Shown here: in pieces, positions 38,701 through 48,582 of the stretch
Layout of the letters: each line of letters starts with the position of its first letter
How positions within the stretch are numbered: the first letter of the stretch is position 1
DNA from: Aurantiochytrium sp. KH105
Taxonomy: Eukaryota; Sar; Bigyra; Thraustochytrida; Thraustochytriidae
Reading direction: 5' to 3'
Assembly: GCA_003116975.1 (NCBI GenBank)
Contig: BGKB01000071.1
Span: 124,001-188,000 of the forward strand
Length of the DNA stretch: 64,000 bases
Notes under the pieces: generated by a model
The model's database searches: none
What the model was told of the DNA's origin: nothing
The model's input: the letters and a program-made list of their open reading frames with translations, nothing else
Made by a program: the position numbers and the translations under genes

Positions 38701-41700
38701 GAACTCTGAATTGCTCAAAGAGCTGGAGCACCGAAACACGAGATGGAACGGCCGACCGACGCAGAGCCTCATTAGTATCGGAATCTTCATGCCCCGCAAT
38801 GGGCCCGTTCGATAGAGCAATATTCTTTTCAACAGCGCTGACGAGAAAGAGTAGCAAGCGCTCAAGGCCCTGAAAGTGAATGAGAAGTTGATGCTGCTGT
38901 ACTCTTTCCACACGATTCTCTCTTGTCTGAGTTACAGCAGCAAGCCAGTGGTCCGAGAGCCCTACCTGGCTGGCCATAATATGATTCCAGTAGGGCCCCA
39001 TATGCTTTTCTCCAATCGCGTGGCGATTTGCGACAGCACGAAAATCATAGTGAGGGTCGCACTCCTCCTGCATCCGTCTTCGCATCCACCCAGGAAGGCT
39101 GGCCTCGGCCTCGGCCGAAGCTGCCGTCTCGTCGGCATCGTTCGCGCTAGCAGCCTCTGCGTCGATCTCATCGACTCCAAAGAGCCAGCTGCGCCGAAGC
39201 AAGCGCAGGGATGGGTCCGGAATGCCCATGAGAACATCGGCGATGCGTCGCAAAATGCGTGGCGCCACAACACGCGTCGGTGATACGGAGCGGTCACCAA
39301 AAAGAGTTTGCAAAAGGTACTCTACTTGTCGACCGGGTCGCGTGCGTTCGAGCATGTTTGGCGCATAGCTGGCGCGGTCCATGTCGGTATCTTCAACGGG
39401 GTTTAGTTTGACGTGATCCGTGTTTTCGTCCTCCGTGTACAAAACTGCGACCATTCGCTTCAGAACCTCGTGGCTGCTCAGGTAGTTCCGAAGACTTTGA
39501 AACTGCGAAGCGGCCTGCAAGAACTGAACGCAGGCCGTCGAGAGAACTCGCTTCTGGCGCGACTCCTCGGCGTTCCCGCGCGTGTCGCGCTTTTCATTGC
39601 GCTCCAGAATGGACAGTGCTGCTGCTGCGCTTTTTTCTGCAAAGCTCAACCGAAACGAAGCACCAGAGGCGTGCGGAGAAAGACACACCTTGGTGAGGAG
39701 GCGAAAAGAGCCACCCAGGACCTCCTCAGTCTTGCCCGAGGAGATGTTGATCACGCTCGAAAGCATCTCCACCAAATAGTTGATCTCATTCATCTCGAAT
39801 TCTGCAAGAGGAATTTCTTGAAGACATCGCACGGCCGCAAGACGCACCTCGTCTGAGGGTGTCTCCAGACACGAAAAAAGAAAGGTCTCGCGGTTCTTCT
39901 TGTTGAGGTCCTGTGTAACGCGGAGAGCAAGGGGGTTGCGACCTCGCACCGCCTCTACATTGTAAATGGTGATGAGATTGATGACGCCCACCAAAAGTTT
40001 GTGCATGGACGGACTATGAAGTGTGGCTACGGACCTGATTTCACCGCGGAATTGAAGCTCCTCTTCTCGAGGCACAAGCTTGCACATCCGATTGAATCTG
40101 GTTCCCTTTTCGCCAAGGTACTGGAGCAAAGGTGTAACGCCTTGAAGTTTGGATGTAATACTGGCAAAGACATCACTAAAGCTGGATTGATACCAAGAGC
40201 GGGGCAGCTTCAGCACTTGTTCGAGTGCTTCGTATACAGCAGCGAGAACAACCGGTCCTGATCCGTAGTTGGGCTTGGTTAGTTCGAACAGGAGGTCCAA
40301 GAATCTCGGGCCGCTAACAATAAGTTCCACAAACACATTCGGGCTGTTGGCAAGCGCCACGAGACAGAGGATGCAATCGCGCAATATTGTGTCATTCGTT
40401 TGGTCCCCTTGACTTCGTTCTTTTTCTTCGACAAGCTGGCGCAAGCTTCGAAGGACGGCATGGTGCACACGCTCCTTACCGAAGGCATCTGCCGAACGAT
40501 GCATGCGCTCGCTGCGCCAGTCTGCCTCATGCGCGATTGGCTCGACAGCGTACGGAGTCGCTCGCTGCGCGTCTTTGGAATTCTCCTCTTCGAACCCTGT
40601 ATCGATGTCATAGAGAGCCATGTTCTTGACGAGAACCAAAAGTGCTTGAAAGCGCGGCAATCCTAGCTGCGCGTCCCTCAGTTCCTGGGCAATACTTGGT
40701 GCAAGCCCATGCGTGCCAAGCTCCGCAGCCAACCTTGGAGTCCTGCTCGCCACAGCGGCCATATCGATGACGGTGTCTGATGGCCCTGACGTATTCGATA
40801 AACGACGCAGGTGCGCCTCGATGAATGCGACCGCTCCGTCAAGAGGAGACATCTTGAGACCCAAGGGGATGCCACTTGCTTGCGCGAGGTTGATGAGATT
40901 GACCATGAGACTTTGTCGCGTATAAGCGTCGTCTGCGCGTTCAAGCCAGGGAATCATGCACTCGTTGACAACAACAATGACAGTTTTTGCCTGTTGTTCG
41001 CCTCCGCTCATCATGTCTCGAAGCTGATCGACACAGCGCTGTCCAAAATTGTATTCCGCCACCGTCGAAAGGTATACAAGTATGCTCAAGAGCGTGCGAG
41101 TGACTTGCGGCTGCCTTTCGGAAAGGAGCACAATGTTTTGGAGGAACTCGTCAATCTCGAGAGAATTGTACTCCTCTGTGTCGAACTTGAAGAGAAATTG
41201 GTGGTCGTGCGGCCGGTCTGTGACGCGTTGGACATCACTGAGAAGCTCCCCAAGATTGCGCGAACAGCGGTCGGGCTGAATAAAGCACTCCTCTAATAGA
41301 GCGTTGAGCTCATTAATTTTAGGAACGAGGCCCGCGATAGCAGGCGCAGGGTCTTTGCGCGAGCTCACGGTCGACCGTGGCCCCTCGTGGTGGCGCGCTG
41401 CAAGCTCGATGTGTACTTCGCGCGCCGTACGTTCCAGGCTACTGATACTCTGCGACCGGGGTCCACGTTGACCACCATCAACACTGTGATGATCGCTGGC
41501 ATCGCCGCCGCCGCCGCCGCTACTTTTCACGTCCTCGTCCAAACCGCTGTCGCTGCCATCCATTTGCGCGAAGCCAGTCATGTCATCAATGCGGCGGTCG
41601 CGAGCTGCCTCGGCGCCGCCTACACTGCCGTCTGAAGCCTGAAACGCAGAGTGAGAGACCAGGGCGACGCTGCCAAAGGCCTTACCCTTGCGAATTGCAT

Positions 41701-42424
41701 CTGCTCTTTCCTTCATGCTGCGATTCACAACAAAATGATCTATTGTTTGAATGGCGTGCGCGCCAAGTCTCGACTTGCTGCGAATATGAGCCAAGATGAT
41801 AAATGCATAGTCTGCAACCTCGCCTTCAAGGCTGTTTTGAGCGAGTCGGACCACCTTAAGTCTGGCGAGATCTCGAAATACACGGGCGTCCATGGTAAAA
41901 CTCGCAGAATCGGGCCAAGAGAGCCTGTTGGCACGCAAGTCAATTAGCTCGAGATTGCGACCTAAGCCGAGTTCCTGGAACGAGGCGGCGGTAATACTAT
42001 TGTTGTTCAGAATGAGTTCGCGCAGAGATGGCATCGTCGAGAGGTCGGGAATACTGACGAGAAGCGCGCCGCTTACGTTGAGTTCGACGAGAGAAGTCAT
42101 CTTCAGAGGCCACCGATTCAAGTTCGAGTTCTGGCTGTTGGCACAAATGCAGCGAATTGGGTTACCGGCAGCATTTATCTTCTTCAAGCCGCTCAGGCTT
42201 TGGGAATTGAGATCAATTAGGGTCGCAAGTGCGTTTCCCTGAATATTGATCGCGTCAACACGGGTCTTGTTCTGAGCAAGGAGACCTTCAAGACCTCTGA
42301 GGGATGACAGCGCAAATTCGTCCCCATAGAGATTGAGCACGTGGCCTTTCGAGGTTTTACCGACTGTCGGCCACATGATCTGGTCGAGTTTTCTGTACAT
42401 GATGTGCTTGTCCTGGTTCGACAT
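35771..42424 (-). CDS. Large LRR and armadillo/HEAT-like protein with PH-like C-terminal segments (unrecognised family)
   Basis: 2,217 residues from ATG 42424, no intron. Residues ~30-215 are leucine-rich repeats (LNLYGDEFALSSL, LKKINAAGNPI, LRELILNNNSI, LELIDLRANRL). About 215-420 is low-complexity and Ser/Gly/Asp-rich. About 430-1700 is helical ARM/HEAT-like sequence (LLSILVYLSTVAEYNF, CILCLVALANSPNVFVELI, LRLLRRSWLFGVDEI). Near 1742-1830 (LLVLTTEAYYLF) and 2030-2075 (MAICTSKFFAILEMDWGEW) are beta-rich PH/GRAM-like stretches, separated by an Asp/Asn run (~1929-1962). The C-terminus VFYDHAARERWCDWLIPRL also resembles the last PH helix. It is probably a cytoplasmic scaffold or membrane-associated regulator. 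I do not recognise the family. The ARM gene at 45254 has a similar PH-like plus ARM composition and sits on the other side of ALG2. Confidence 0.8.
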   Translation of the reverse strand: MSNQDKHIMYRKLDQIMWPTVGKTSKGHVLNLYGDEFALSSLRGLEGLLAQNKTRVDAINIQGNALATLIDLNSQSLSGLKKINAAGNPIRCICANSQNSNLNRWPLKMTSLVELNVSGALLVSIPDLSTMPSLRELILNNNSITAASFQELGLGRNLELIDLRANRLSWPDSASFTMDARVFRDLARLKVVRLAQNSLEGEVADYAFIILAHIRSKSRLGAHAIQTIDHFVVNRSMKERADAIRKGKAFGSVALVSHSAFQASDGSVGGAEAARDRRIDDMTGFAQMDGSDSGLDEDVKSSGGGGGDASDHHSVDGGQRGPRSQSISSLERTAREVHIELAARHHEGPRSTVSSRKDPAPAIAGLVPKINELNALLEECFIQPDRCSRNLGELLSDVQRVTDRPHDHQFLFKFDTEEYNSLEIDEFLQNIVLLSERQPQVTRTLLSILVYLSTVAEYNFGQRCVDQLRDMMSGGEQQAKTVIVVVNECMIPWLERADDAYTRQSLMVNLINLAQASGIPLGLKMSPLDGAVAFIEAHLRRLSNTSGPSDTVIDMAAVASRTPRLAAELGTHGLAPSIAQELRDAQLGLPRFQALLVLVKNMALYDIDTGFEEENSKDAQRATPYAVEPIAHEADWRSERMHRSADAFGKERVHHAVLRSLRQLVEEKERSQGDQTNDTILRDCILCLVALANSPNVFVELIVSGPRFLDLLFELTKPNYGSGPVVLAAVYEALEQVLKLPRSWYQSSFSDVFASITSKLQGVTPLLQYLGEKGTRFNRMCKLVPREEELQFRGEIRSVATLHSPSMHKLLVGVINLITIYNVEAVRGRNPLALRVTQDLNKKNRETFLFSCLETPSDEVRLAAVRCLQEIPLAEFEMNEINYLVEMLSSVINISSGKTEEVLGGSFRLLTKVCLSPHASGASFRLSFAEKSAAAALSILERNEKRDTRGNAEESRQKRVLSTACVQFLQAASQFQSLRNYLSSHEVLKRMVAVLYTEDENTDHVKLNPVEDTDMDRASYAPNMLERTRPGRQVEYLLQTLFGDRSVSPTRVVAPRILRRIADVLMGIPDPSLRLLRRSWLFGVDEIDAEAASANDADETAASAEAEASLPGWMRRRMQEECDPHYDFRAVANRHAIGEKHMGPYWNHIMASQVGLSDHWLAAVTQTRENRVERVQQHQLLIHFQGLERLLLFLVSAVEKNIALSNGPIAGHEDSDTNEALRRSAVPSRVSVLQLFEQFRVPDVCGTVERFAYLAKAAGDTGNPALRDTFAGAELPASSWALPSAAGSELLLQYFMEESRETTDVEHMESESQGHKLEPGETRSAAVAARIDQYPGADVTMFAPDAAKCHRRDTAITDTLVAALRVIYSLLKDGSQETITAAKRNLRMPKRLRILAFICAGGEDRPVWPQGLIGAKFMAIAYELCVMPGLRREESAEQLTVYAIICVVAKRILSTLRFFAESQTLGEADLVLALHTTRTIALIAAQLPLVRVPGLEKRDNHVDGAEESIHTRALDVMWKSLLPFESVVKGCLALLVACSSRSPRPVQLRTLEACVREHITQFLVSSFESTSEARYEILEELVRAQVDSRAAIRNSYIQDLLDRVAKASFSRELQQFMGVEDCFHVHLRNGPKEGLMPAAQTSVGLAYKEPQPTRNGCFFSLCVGARSPFTTQKQIPSQKPRKEHLASAVEEPNGTFRKVWAIEPPPPLERPSRSREMPGEVKDTQGAAGPASSTAESKTWEHDRIGVERILLSAFCDVLETPGPGLARRQLLVLTTEAYYLFTEPREGRGWEVGASAATRLSQDDLYSNPTTFANASVLRRNLLKPRLVWRKPYRAVQRIVLGVFGQRVHIKHKLSDLRDRTDPSSLTCLTYVSGVAARMYSLFLQMTHEWAQVETWLGAERSLINPPGIESDIPFREALRHAIHVLSEDEDENEDDTNGVAAATNDDDDDNDDNDENANDVRSKNVFSQVPKRHMDGDRGFDSLNVGHKDEASSLARERLPMDQAESCLGGSSSPSTGLLQFAPSTLLFNEVQGILATQVLLQQSNGALVPRMAICTSKFFAILEMDWGEWIFPVSYSQPTSRTSSLSPKTDNQSSVRTLEGISLGWGTEHRLDRNDRYQTAMNNVIGNRKAKERDAQRRILKCDGKGRYCHQLHDLHEISVSKDEQPTLELNFKTSRRGQTLMRTSTSEVYHRLVFYDHAARERWCDWLIPRLHA

Positions 42425-42724
42425 TCTCGCTGACGCAAAATTGAGAACGTGGCCTCACAGGGCGCCTCGTTTCGCCTTTGCGCTGCCGCAAGGTCTCCCG
42501 CGCAGCGAGGTTGGGCGCCTCGGGACAGGGCGAGTCACTTCTGCAGCACGCACGCACTCGCTCGGTCGGTGGGTCGGTCGGTCGGTCGGGGACAGCCGGC
42601 CTGGCTGGCCCCTCCTTGGCCTTGCCGCCGACTTCTCCTCGGAGCTAAGGCAGGCAGGGCTGCGAGCCGGCCCCTCGCCCGGCCGCGAGCCTGTCCCCTC
42701 GCCGCGACGCTTTCGGGATTGGGG

Positions 42725-42800
42725 CTTGTCTCGTCTCGTCTTGTCTCGTCTCATCTTGTCTTTATCTCGTCTTATCTTATCTCGTCTCTCATCTCTCCGC
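42725..42800. repeat. (TCTCG)n-like pentanucleotide repeat
   Basis: Imperfect pentamers TCTCG, TCTTG and TCATC form a pyrimidine-rich tract, ~370 bp upstream of the LRR/ARM gene start. Confidence 0.8.
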
Positions 42801-42929
42801 GTCTCTTCGAACGCGATTCCGTGCACGATATTGAGGAATATTGTGCCACGATATCCACTTTGCCGAGGAGCTCGACGAGCAAAGAGCAGAGCAGCAGCAG
42901 AGCAGAGCAAGACGTCCTTCTCGAGATCG

Positions 42930-43025
42930 AGATCGAGAGCAAGGGCAAGAGCAAGGGCAAGAGCAAGAGCAAGACCAAGACCAAGACCAAGAGCACGAGC
43001 ACGAGCACGAGGCAAGAGCAAGACG
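42930..43025. repeat. Hexanucleotide repeat (GAGCAA/GACCAA/GAGCAC)
   Basis: Three successive blocks of related hexamers, purine-rich on the plus strand, ~420 bp upstream of ALG2. Confidence 0.8.
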
Positions 43026-43442
43026 GAAGAGAGCGAGATCTGCTGGCCGGCAGCCGAGGGCTCACCAGGAGACTGCCAACCTCGGTGCGCCGAGACCGCC
43101 TTGCCGCTGGCGCCGTCTTTCCTTGGCGAGTCCCCGGACGAAGTCGGTGGGGCTTGGCAATAAAGGGGCTTGACAACGGAGACTGACGCAGATACCTTGC
43201 AGAGTCTCTACGCCCCCGTCGTGCTGTAGCCCAAGCACAAGCACCAGTACTAACAACAGCTCCAGCTCCAGCTCCAGCAGCTTCAGCAGCACGAGCACCA
43301 GCAGCAGTAAAGGAGCAGCAAGAAAGCAATAACGAAACTTGTAGCAGATCAGGGCTCCCGCAGATAAGGGCTCCCATAGATAAAGAAAAGGAGGAGAACA
43401 GCAGAACATCCAGGACCAATAACAGGCCATAAGGCCAAAATC

Positions 43443-44861
43443 ATGCTGCACGAACCCACGCCAACGCAAGAAAAAGGTGAAGTGTGGTTTGTGCACCCAG
43501 ACCTCGGCATTGGCGGCGCGGAAATGCTCGTCGTCAACGCAGCGGTGGCACTGCTTAAAGACCATGCGAGAGATGTTCACCTCTTCACAGCACATCACGA
43601 CCCGGCGCGCTGCTTTGCAGAAACAACGGGTTCCGGACCTCTCGCAAATCGGGTGCACGTACATGGCGATTGGTTGCCAAGAACAGTCTTGGGCAGATTT
43701 CACGTTGTTTGTGCTGTCCTGCGCATGTTGTGGGTCACGCTGGTGATTGGTTTGCGGGTCTTGCTAGGTTTTGTACCGAGACCGGAGGTCATCTTTTGCG
43801 ACCAGGTGTCGCACGTTGTACCTCTGCTGCGAGCTCTGACAGGCGCTCAGGTTGTGTTCTACTGCCATTTCCCTGACAAGCTTCTCTGTGTTGACCGCGG
43901 AAGTGCACTGAAGCGCTTGTATCGTGCTCCCATGGATTGGTGGGAAGAGCGCTCTACAGGCGCCGCCGACGCTGTGGTGGTCAACAGTAAATTCACGGCC
44001 TCGGTGTTTCGTGAGTCCTTCGCATCTCTCGAAAGAGTGGACCTCGCAGTTCTTTACCCGGCAATCGACATGCGCGAGTTTGACCGCGTCCTCGACGAGA
44101 CACAGCGTGAAGCTGCTCGAGCAGGTTTCCCTGAGGAACTCTCCGCTCACCTCGAGTCGTGCGAAAGCAAGAGCGGGGGCAACGATGACAAAGGACCCAT
44201 CGTCGTGCTTTCCATCAATCGATTCGAGAGCAAAAAGAATCTCGGATTGGCTCTCGAGGCAATGGACCATGTCCGAGCCAAAGTGGAAGCTCCCACCTTT
44301 GCGCGCGTGCATCTCGTCTTGGCTGGGGGCTATGATCCACGTCTGCAAGAGAATGTGGACTATGTCGCCACACTCCGCAAACGCGTGCAAGATCTCGGAC
44401 TCGAAGGCAAAGTTTCCTTCCTCTTGTCCTTTTCCAACGACCAACGTCTCGAGCTCATGCGAATTGCTCGATGCGTGCTGTACACGCCTGATCGAGAACA
44501 CTTTGGTATTGTTCCAATTGAAGCCATGTATGCAGGGTGTCCTGTCGTGGCGATTGCCAGTGGCGGCCCGCTCGAGACAGTGATTGACGGCAAGACCGGT
44601 TTCCTCAGGTCGCAGGAACCCGCCGATTTTGGGGGAGCTCTGGTGCAGCTCGTGGAGGACAAATCGATGGCCCTCAGGTTTGGTGCGCAGGGACGAGAAT
44701 GGGTTGAAAAGACCTTTTCCCTTGCTGCTTTTGGCACTCAGCTGAACGATATCTTACAAAGGCACGAAAATTCTGCAGCTCCGAGGTCTACCTTGCTTGC
44801 CCTTTTCCTCAGCGTTGGGCTCGTGATAGTAGCAGGATGTCTTGCCATTTGGAAATTATAA
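43443..44861 (+). CDS. ALG2: ALG2, alpha-1,3/1,6-mannosyltransferase of lipid-linked oligosaccharide synthesis
   Basis: 472 residues from ATG 43443 (human 416, yeast 503). ALG2 adds the second and third mannose to Man1GlcNAc2-PP-dolichol on the cytosolic ER face, using GDP-mannose. GT4 features are the N-terminal FVHPDLGIGGAEMLVVNAA glycine loop, a hydrophobic stretch (~88-112), FYCHFPDKLL, VVNSKFTASVF, the donor-domain start VLSINRFESKKN, and the E-x7-E motif EHFGIVPIE (~353-361) followed by AMYAGCPVVA and GGPLETV. The C-terminus (~448-472) is one membrane helix ending IWKL, as in the family. Together with the GT13 gene it places two N-glycosylation steps in one 30-kb stretch, though the genes are not adjacent. 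There is no sign of co-regulation beyond proximity. Confidence 0.94.
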   Translation: MLHEPTPTQEKGEVWFVHPDLGIGGAEMLVVNAAVALLKDHARDVHLFTAHHDPARCFAETTGSGPLANRVHVHGDWLPRTVLGRFHVVCAVLRMLWVTLVIGLRVLLGFVPRPEVIFCDQVSHVVPLLRALTGAQVVFYCHFPDKLLCVDRGSALKRLYRAPMDWWEERSTGAADAVVVNSKFTASVFRESFASLERVDLAVLYPAIDMREFDRVLDETQREAARAGFPEELSAHLESCESKSGGNDDKGPIVVLSINRFESKKNLGLALEAMDHVRAKVEAPTFARVHLVLAGGYDPRLQENVDYVATLRKRVQDLGLEGKVSFLLSFSNDQRLELMRIARCVLYTPDREHFGIVPIEAMYAGCPVVAIASGGPLETVIDGKTGFLRSQEPADFGGALVQLVEDKSMALRFGAQGREWVEKTFSLAAFGTQLNDILQRHENSAAPRSTLLALFLSVGLVIVAGCLAIWKL

Positions 44862-45253
44862 TTCCTACTCACAACCCAAAAAATCCTGCAGTGCTCATGT
44901 TTCTTCTTTTTCTTGAGGGCGCAACATTTGTTCTACGCTTCTAATAGTAGTTCCTTTCCACAGAACTCAAGCGACTCTTTCCCCCCTCCCCCAATATAAT
45001 CAAAATTGAAGCAAGGTTCGCTGCTGCTGCCGACAGCTCGCTGGAACGCAAGAAAGAACTGACTCATGCTGCGTTGTCCAAGTCGTAGACTGTGGACCCT
45101 AGGCGGGCCAAGGTCTGACTAGTAGGCCTACTACGCCTAGGCCAATTCTTTGTGTAGGTCTAGGCTAGGCCTTTCTTAGACTGTCAATCTTGTTGGTGTC
45201 TTCGCTTTCAATTTGACAACGCAGCAGCAGCAGCGGCAGCAACAACAAAGAAT
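44862..45253. other. Intergenic region, ALG2 3' end and ARM gene promoter
   Basis: About 390 bp. It holds a cluster of CCTAGG/TAGGCC palindromes at 45098-45175 and CAG-rich leader sequence just before the ARM gene start. Confidence 0.65.
45098..45175. promoter_or_regulatory. Cluster of CTAGGC/TAGGCC palindromic motifs
   Basis: Several CCTAGG, TAGGCC and CTAGGC elements lie within 80 bp, including a perfect 12-bp palindrome AGTAGGCCTACT at 45121-45132. It is 80-155 bp upstream of the ARM gene ATG, a plausible promoter-element position. The function is a guess. Confidence 0.35.
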
Positions 45254-48200
45254 ATGTCGTCGGCGAGCGTGCTACGAGGTAGGTGACCGACCGGCCAGCG
45301 GCGCGCCGAAACGAGCTCATGATTGCCGAGCGACAGCCGCCCGTCGGTTCACAGCGAGTCAGACTATCGATGTGCTAGTCTTGTTGTTCACGCAGCTTGC
45401 AGGAGATGCTTGACTTGCGTGGGGCCAAGGAGACGGAACAAGTGTCGAGTGAAAAGGGACAACTAACAGCTAGACGAGGTCACGCGCAGCCCTGAGCGAG
45501 GTGGTAGGCGCCAAGCTCAAACATTATGTACTCGTACGCTGCATGCATAGCGAGTATGAAGAAGAGCTCATGTACATGTGTCTCGGCAAGCATGCAATCT
45601 ATCTCGTTGACGATGAAATGATCGGAGCCGGCGAAAATGGTCTCCTTTATTCGTGCCGGTATAGCTCGCTTGAGCGGTGCGAGGTCGATGTACACGCCCA
45701 AGAGGTTTTTGCGCTCTACTTTTTGGACAAAACGCCGTTGCAACTGTCGACTGCCGAGACAGCACCGGAGCACGACGAGGAACGCGACTTTTTCCCCGAG
45801 CGCTTGCTCTTTCGCAGCGCTGACCGCGAACGCCTACGCGCGGAGCTCGAGACTTATTTTCGGACAGACTTCATGTTCCAACATTGGAAAATGCCCTCGG
45901 CGGCCTTTGTAGTGGACACCGAAGACCTTTTGCCGTCTTCCGCGGCATCGCGTCGTGGCGTGCTCACCGCCAACGCAGCTGGTGCCGAGCTCACCGCGTC
46001 CAAGCTCGCAGGATACGAGTACCAGGTTCCAAGGGACTTCACGTTTGCTGGGGGGTTTAGTACCGGCTCAGAAAGCGGAAGTTTAGATGCGAGTCTCTTC
46101 CAAAGCGCCAGAGCGCTTGAAGCAGGGGCAAACCCAACACGCTTGGGTATCCCCGAAGGCATTGCAGTGTCGACAGCGGCGTCAACGGGCGCAATTGCTT
46201 CTGCACGATTTGTGCGCGCGCACGATCAAAGTCGGCCTACATCTTCGGGTCCACCTTCCACGCTCGAAATCATCATTCATGACAAGTATCCTGTCACACA
46301 GATGCGATACTCATCGACAGTCGGTGCAGAGCGCCAAGCTCGAGAGGTTGCCGAAAGGTACATGCACTTTATTGGGGATCAAGTCATTGACTTTCGTATC
46401 GTCGGGCGTTTGCAACGCTATCAGCGTCGTCAGACAGGACCGTCCAGCGATCTCGCTGCGGTGACATGTTGGCGTGTCCAGCTGCGGACTGCAAAAAATC
46501 GTCACAATACACAGCGCTCGCAAGAACTTTCATATCGTGACGTGAGTATCTATGTGTTTCAAAGGGCGTTTATTCCACCAAATATGGATCACCTGCAGAC
46601 CGCGGTAATTATCGGCTTCAGTGCCCACTACGATCAGACGGTGCGCACATATATGGAGGCAGTCACCGATAGCTTTCGCTGCAGCGCCAAGGCAACAACG
46701 TGGGACCAACTTGTCGTGCAAACCAAGGCCAACGCGCTCATGCTCGATGAGGAATCGTACAAGTGGTATGCTGACAATTTAGATCCACCGATACTTCCCG
46801 GTGCAGCCTCACTCGCCCTCGCCTTTTGTCAAAGTATACTTGAATCACTTCGTCGCGCCAAAATCACGCTCCGTCCAGGCCAGATCGGCAGTGCGGAAGA
46901 ACCCGCCCAAGATGCAACGAGACCAAAAGTGAATGCTGACCCCTTTGAGTACTCACTTCGGCTCGAACATCAGCTGCCTGGTCTTGCAGGCAAGGACGTG
47001 GATGCACATCTTGCGCGTGAGTGGAAGGCTCGTGTCTGGCGATACCTTGCATTCTGTGTGGATGGCGGTTTATTGCCAGGAGAGCTCGACATTCATCGTC
47101 TGGCCCTTGCCGTTCAGCAACACAACAAGCGATTGCAAGACATTTCACAAGTGCTGCAGACGCTCTTGTACTTTCGTGCGGTCGGTGAAGACTTTGAGCA
47201 AACGCCTCTTGCTCTCAAGGTAGCTGACGAACGCCTGATGCAGAATTTTACATGTAACGAGCGTGTCCTGAAAAACCTTCTTCAGAGTGGGTACATTCGC
47301 TGGTCGCTTGAGGCCACTGGTGATGCACTCGAATATCCGCGCTTCATCGTCAGGCTTTTGCAATGCGGGCGCGATCGCGTGCGCTGGGGCCACAATCTGC
47401 ACTTAATTGTTTGTGAACAGCTTGCGCGCTACAGCATTGCAGGCAATTCGGCCAGTAGCGACTCCCGGGGAAACAAGAAACATTCCCAGCCGCACTCGCA
47501 AGCACAGTTTATCGCTGGCAACGAAAAAGCAATGAGCCAGGGTCGCGTTGACCCTTTATCGGATCTTGCTCTACATACGATCGTACCTGCTCTCATTGAC
47601 CTCCTCAACGACAAGAGTTGCAGCGAGAGAATACAAGTTTTGGTCGTTTCGAGTCTCGTCAATTTTACACGCAACAATGCGGTTCTGAAGAACAAAGTCA
47701 TGGCCGGAGGCGCGCTTCGGCGCGGTGCCATTGAAAGTATCTGTCGCTTCCTGCAGAGCAAAAACGATGACCTCGTCAAGCACTCGGTCAGTCTCTTAAA
47801 CAATTGCACAAAGTCGGAGCAATATCGTAGCCAGGTTGCCAAGTTTCGAGCAGTCGGAGCGCTCATGCGTCTCATCATGCGCAACGAGTTTCAGCCTACA
47901 TACAGGCCGATACAGATCCTCACGCAAACTGCCGCGGTGATTGGCAATCTCGCCAGCGACAGCCATCTTCGCGACCAGATCACGAACTCGTTGGGTTTCA
48001 CGACCAAGCCGCTGGAAGAGCGCAATGTACAGATTCGAATACCCAAGGCCATCGATGAGCTCGCAAGTTTGCTCTCCGATCCGGCGGGCAACTTTAAATC
48101 CCAGGCTCAGCACGACAGCCTTCGCGTCACTGTGATCTATGCCCTCAAGAATCTGTGCATCAAGCACGCGGACAACAAGCTGCACGTGGGCCTTGTGGCA

Positions 48201-48500
48201 ATCCACAAGCTGGTTCAAATCGTAGCGCAAACGTCGCAAGCGAGCAGCATCCAGCAAATTCTCACCGATGTCACCTTGCGCTGTCTCTATGTTCTCAGCT
48301 TCCACCCAGACAATTGCGTGCTGCTCCGTAAGCACGAAATTCTCAAGGTCCTGCAGAGCAAGCAAGGCACTTCATTTTCAGAGTTTAGAGTCCAGATCCA
48401 ACGCAAGCTCAACGAGTCGCTGACAGTGACCACTACAAAGTCTATTCCACACGACCGGCATAAAACCGCACAGCAAAGCGAGAGCGGCCTATTAGCTTGA
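45254..48500 (+). CDS. ARM-repeat protein with N-terminal PH-like domain (2 exons, unrecognised family)
   Basis: Exon 1 is 45254-45278 (ATG, eight codons plus one base) and exon 2 is 45490-48500, giving 1,011 residues starting MSSASVLRALSEVVGAKLKHY. Residues ~20-100 are beta-rich and PH/GRAM-like (HYVLVRCMHSEYEEELMYM, KHAIYLVDD, LYSCRYSSLERCEV). The middle contains another mixed segment (CWRVQLRT, YRDVSIYVFQRAF, AVIIGFSAHYDQTV) and predicted helices. About 699-962 has armadillo-like repeats: LIDLLNDKSCSERIQVLVVSSL, ICRFLQSKNDDLVKHSVSLLNN, LMRLIMRNEF, AVIGNLASDSHLRDQ, ALKNLCIKHADNKLHV. It is probably a cytoplasmic adaptor. It converges with the PARP gene (82 bp between stops). A simple ORF scan would start at a GTG at 45501 and miss the true N-terminus. 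Confidence 0.8.
45279..45489 (+). other. Intron of ARM-repeat gene (211 bp)
   Basis: Donor G/GTAGGTG at 45279, acceptor GCGCAG ending 45489, phase 1, with an AACTAAC branch-point-like sequence at 45461-45467. Exon 2 read in frame gives RALSEVVGAK. In-frame TAG at 45471 shows the upstream sequence is not coding. Confidence 0.78.
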
Positions 48501-48582
48501 ATCTGCCCAGTACCTTTAAACATTTTTGTTTCATCTTCTTCTTTTCATGTTGAACCTTTTTTTTTCTTTTTTCTTTTTCAAA

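Larger units (their letters stand above)
42425..43442. other. Divergent intergenic region, LRR/ARM and ALG2 promoters
   Basis: About 1.0 kb, rich in tandem repeats: GGTC tetramers (42561-42590), TCTCG/TCTTG pentamers (~42725-42800), GAGCAAG/ACCAAG hexamers (~42930-43025) and CAGCTC hexamers (~43258-43290). The repeats keep several frames open on both strands. I support no gene here. Confidence 0.65.

Noticed and set aside
42333..43703. Several long frames on both strands in the LRR/ARM-ALG2 spacer
   Set aside because: They read through hexamer and pentamer repeats and give monotonous SKGKSK or LVLVLV peptides. No ortholog-like segment.
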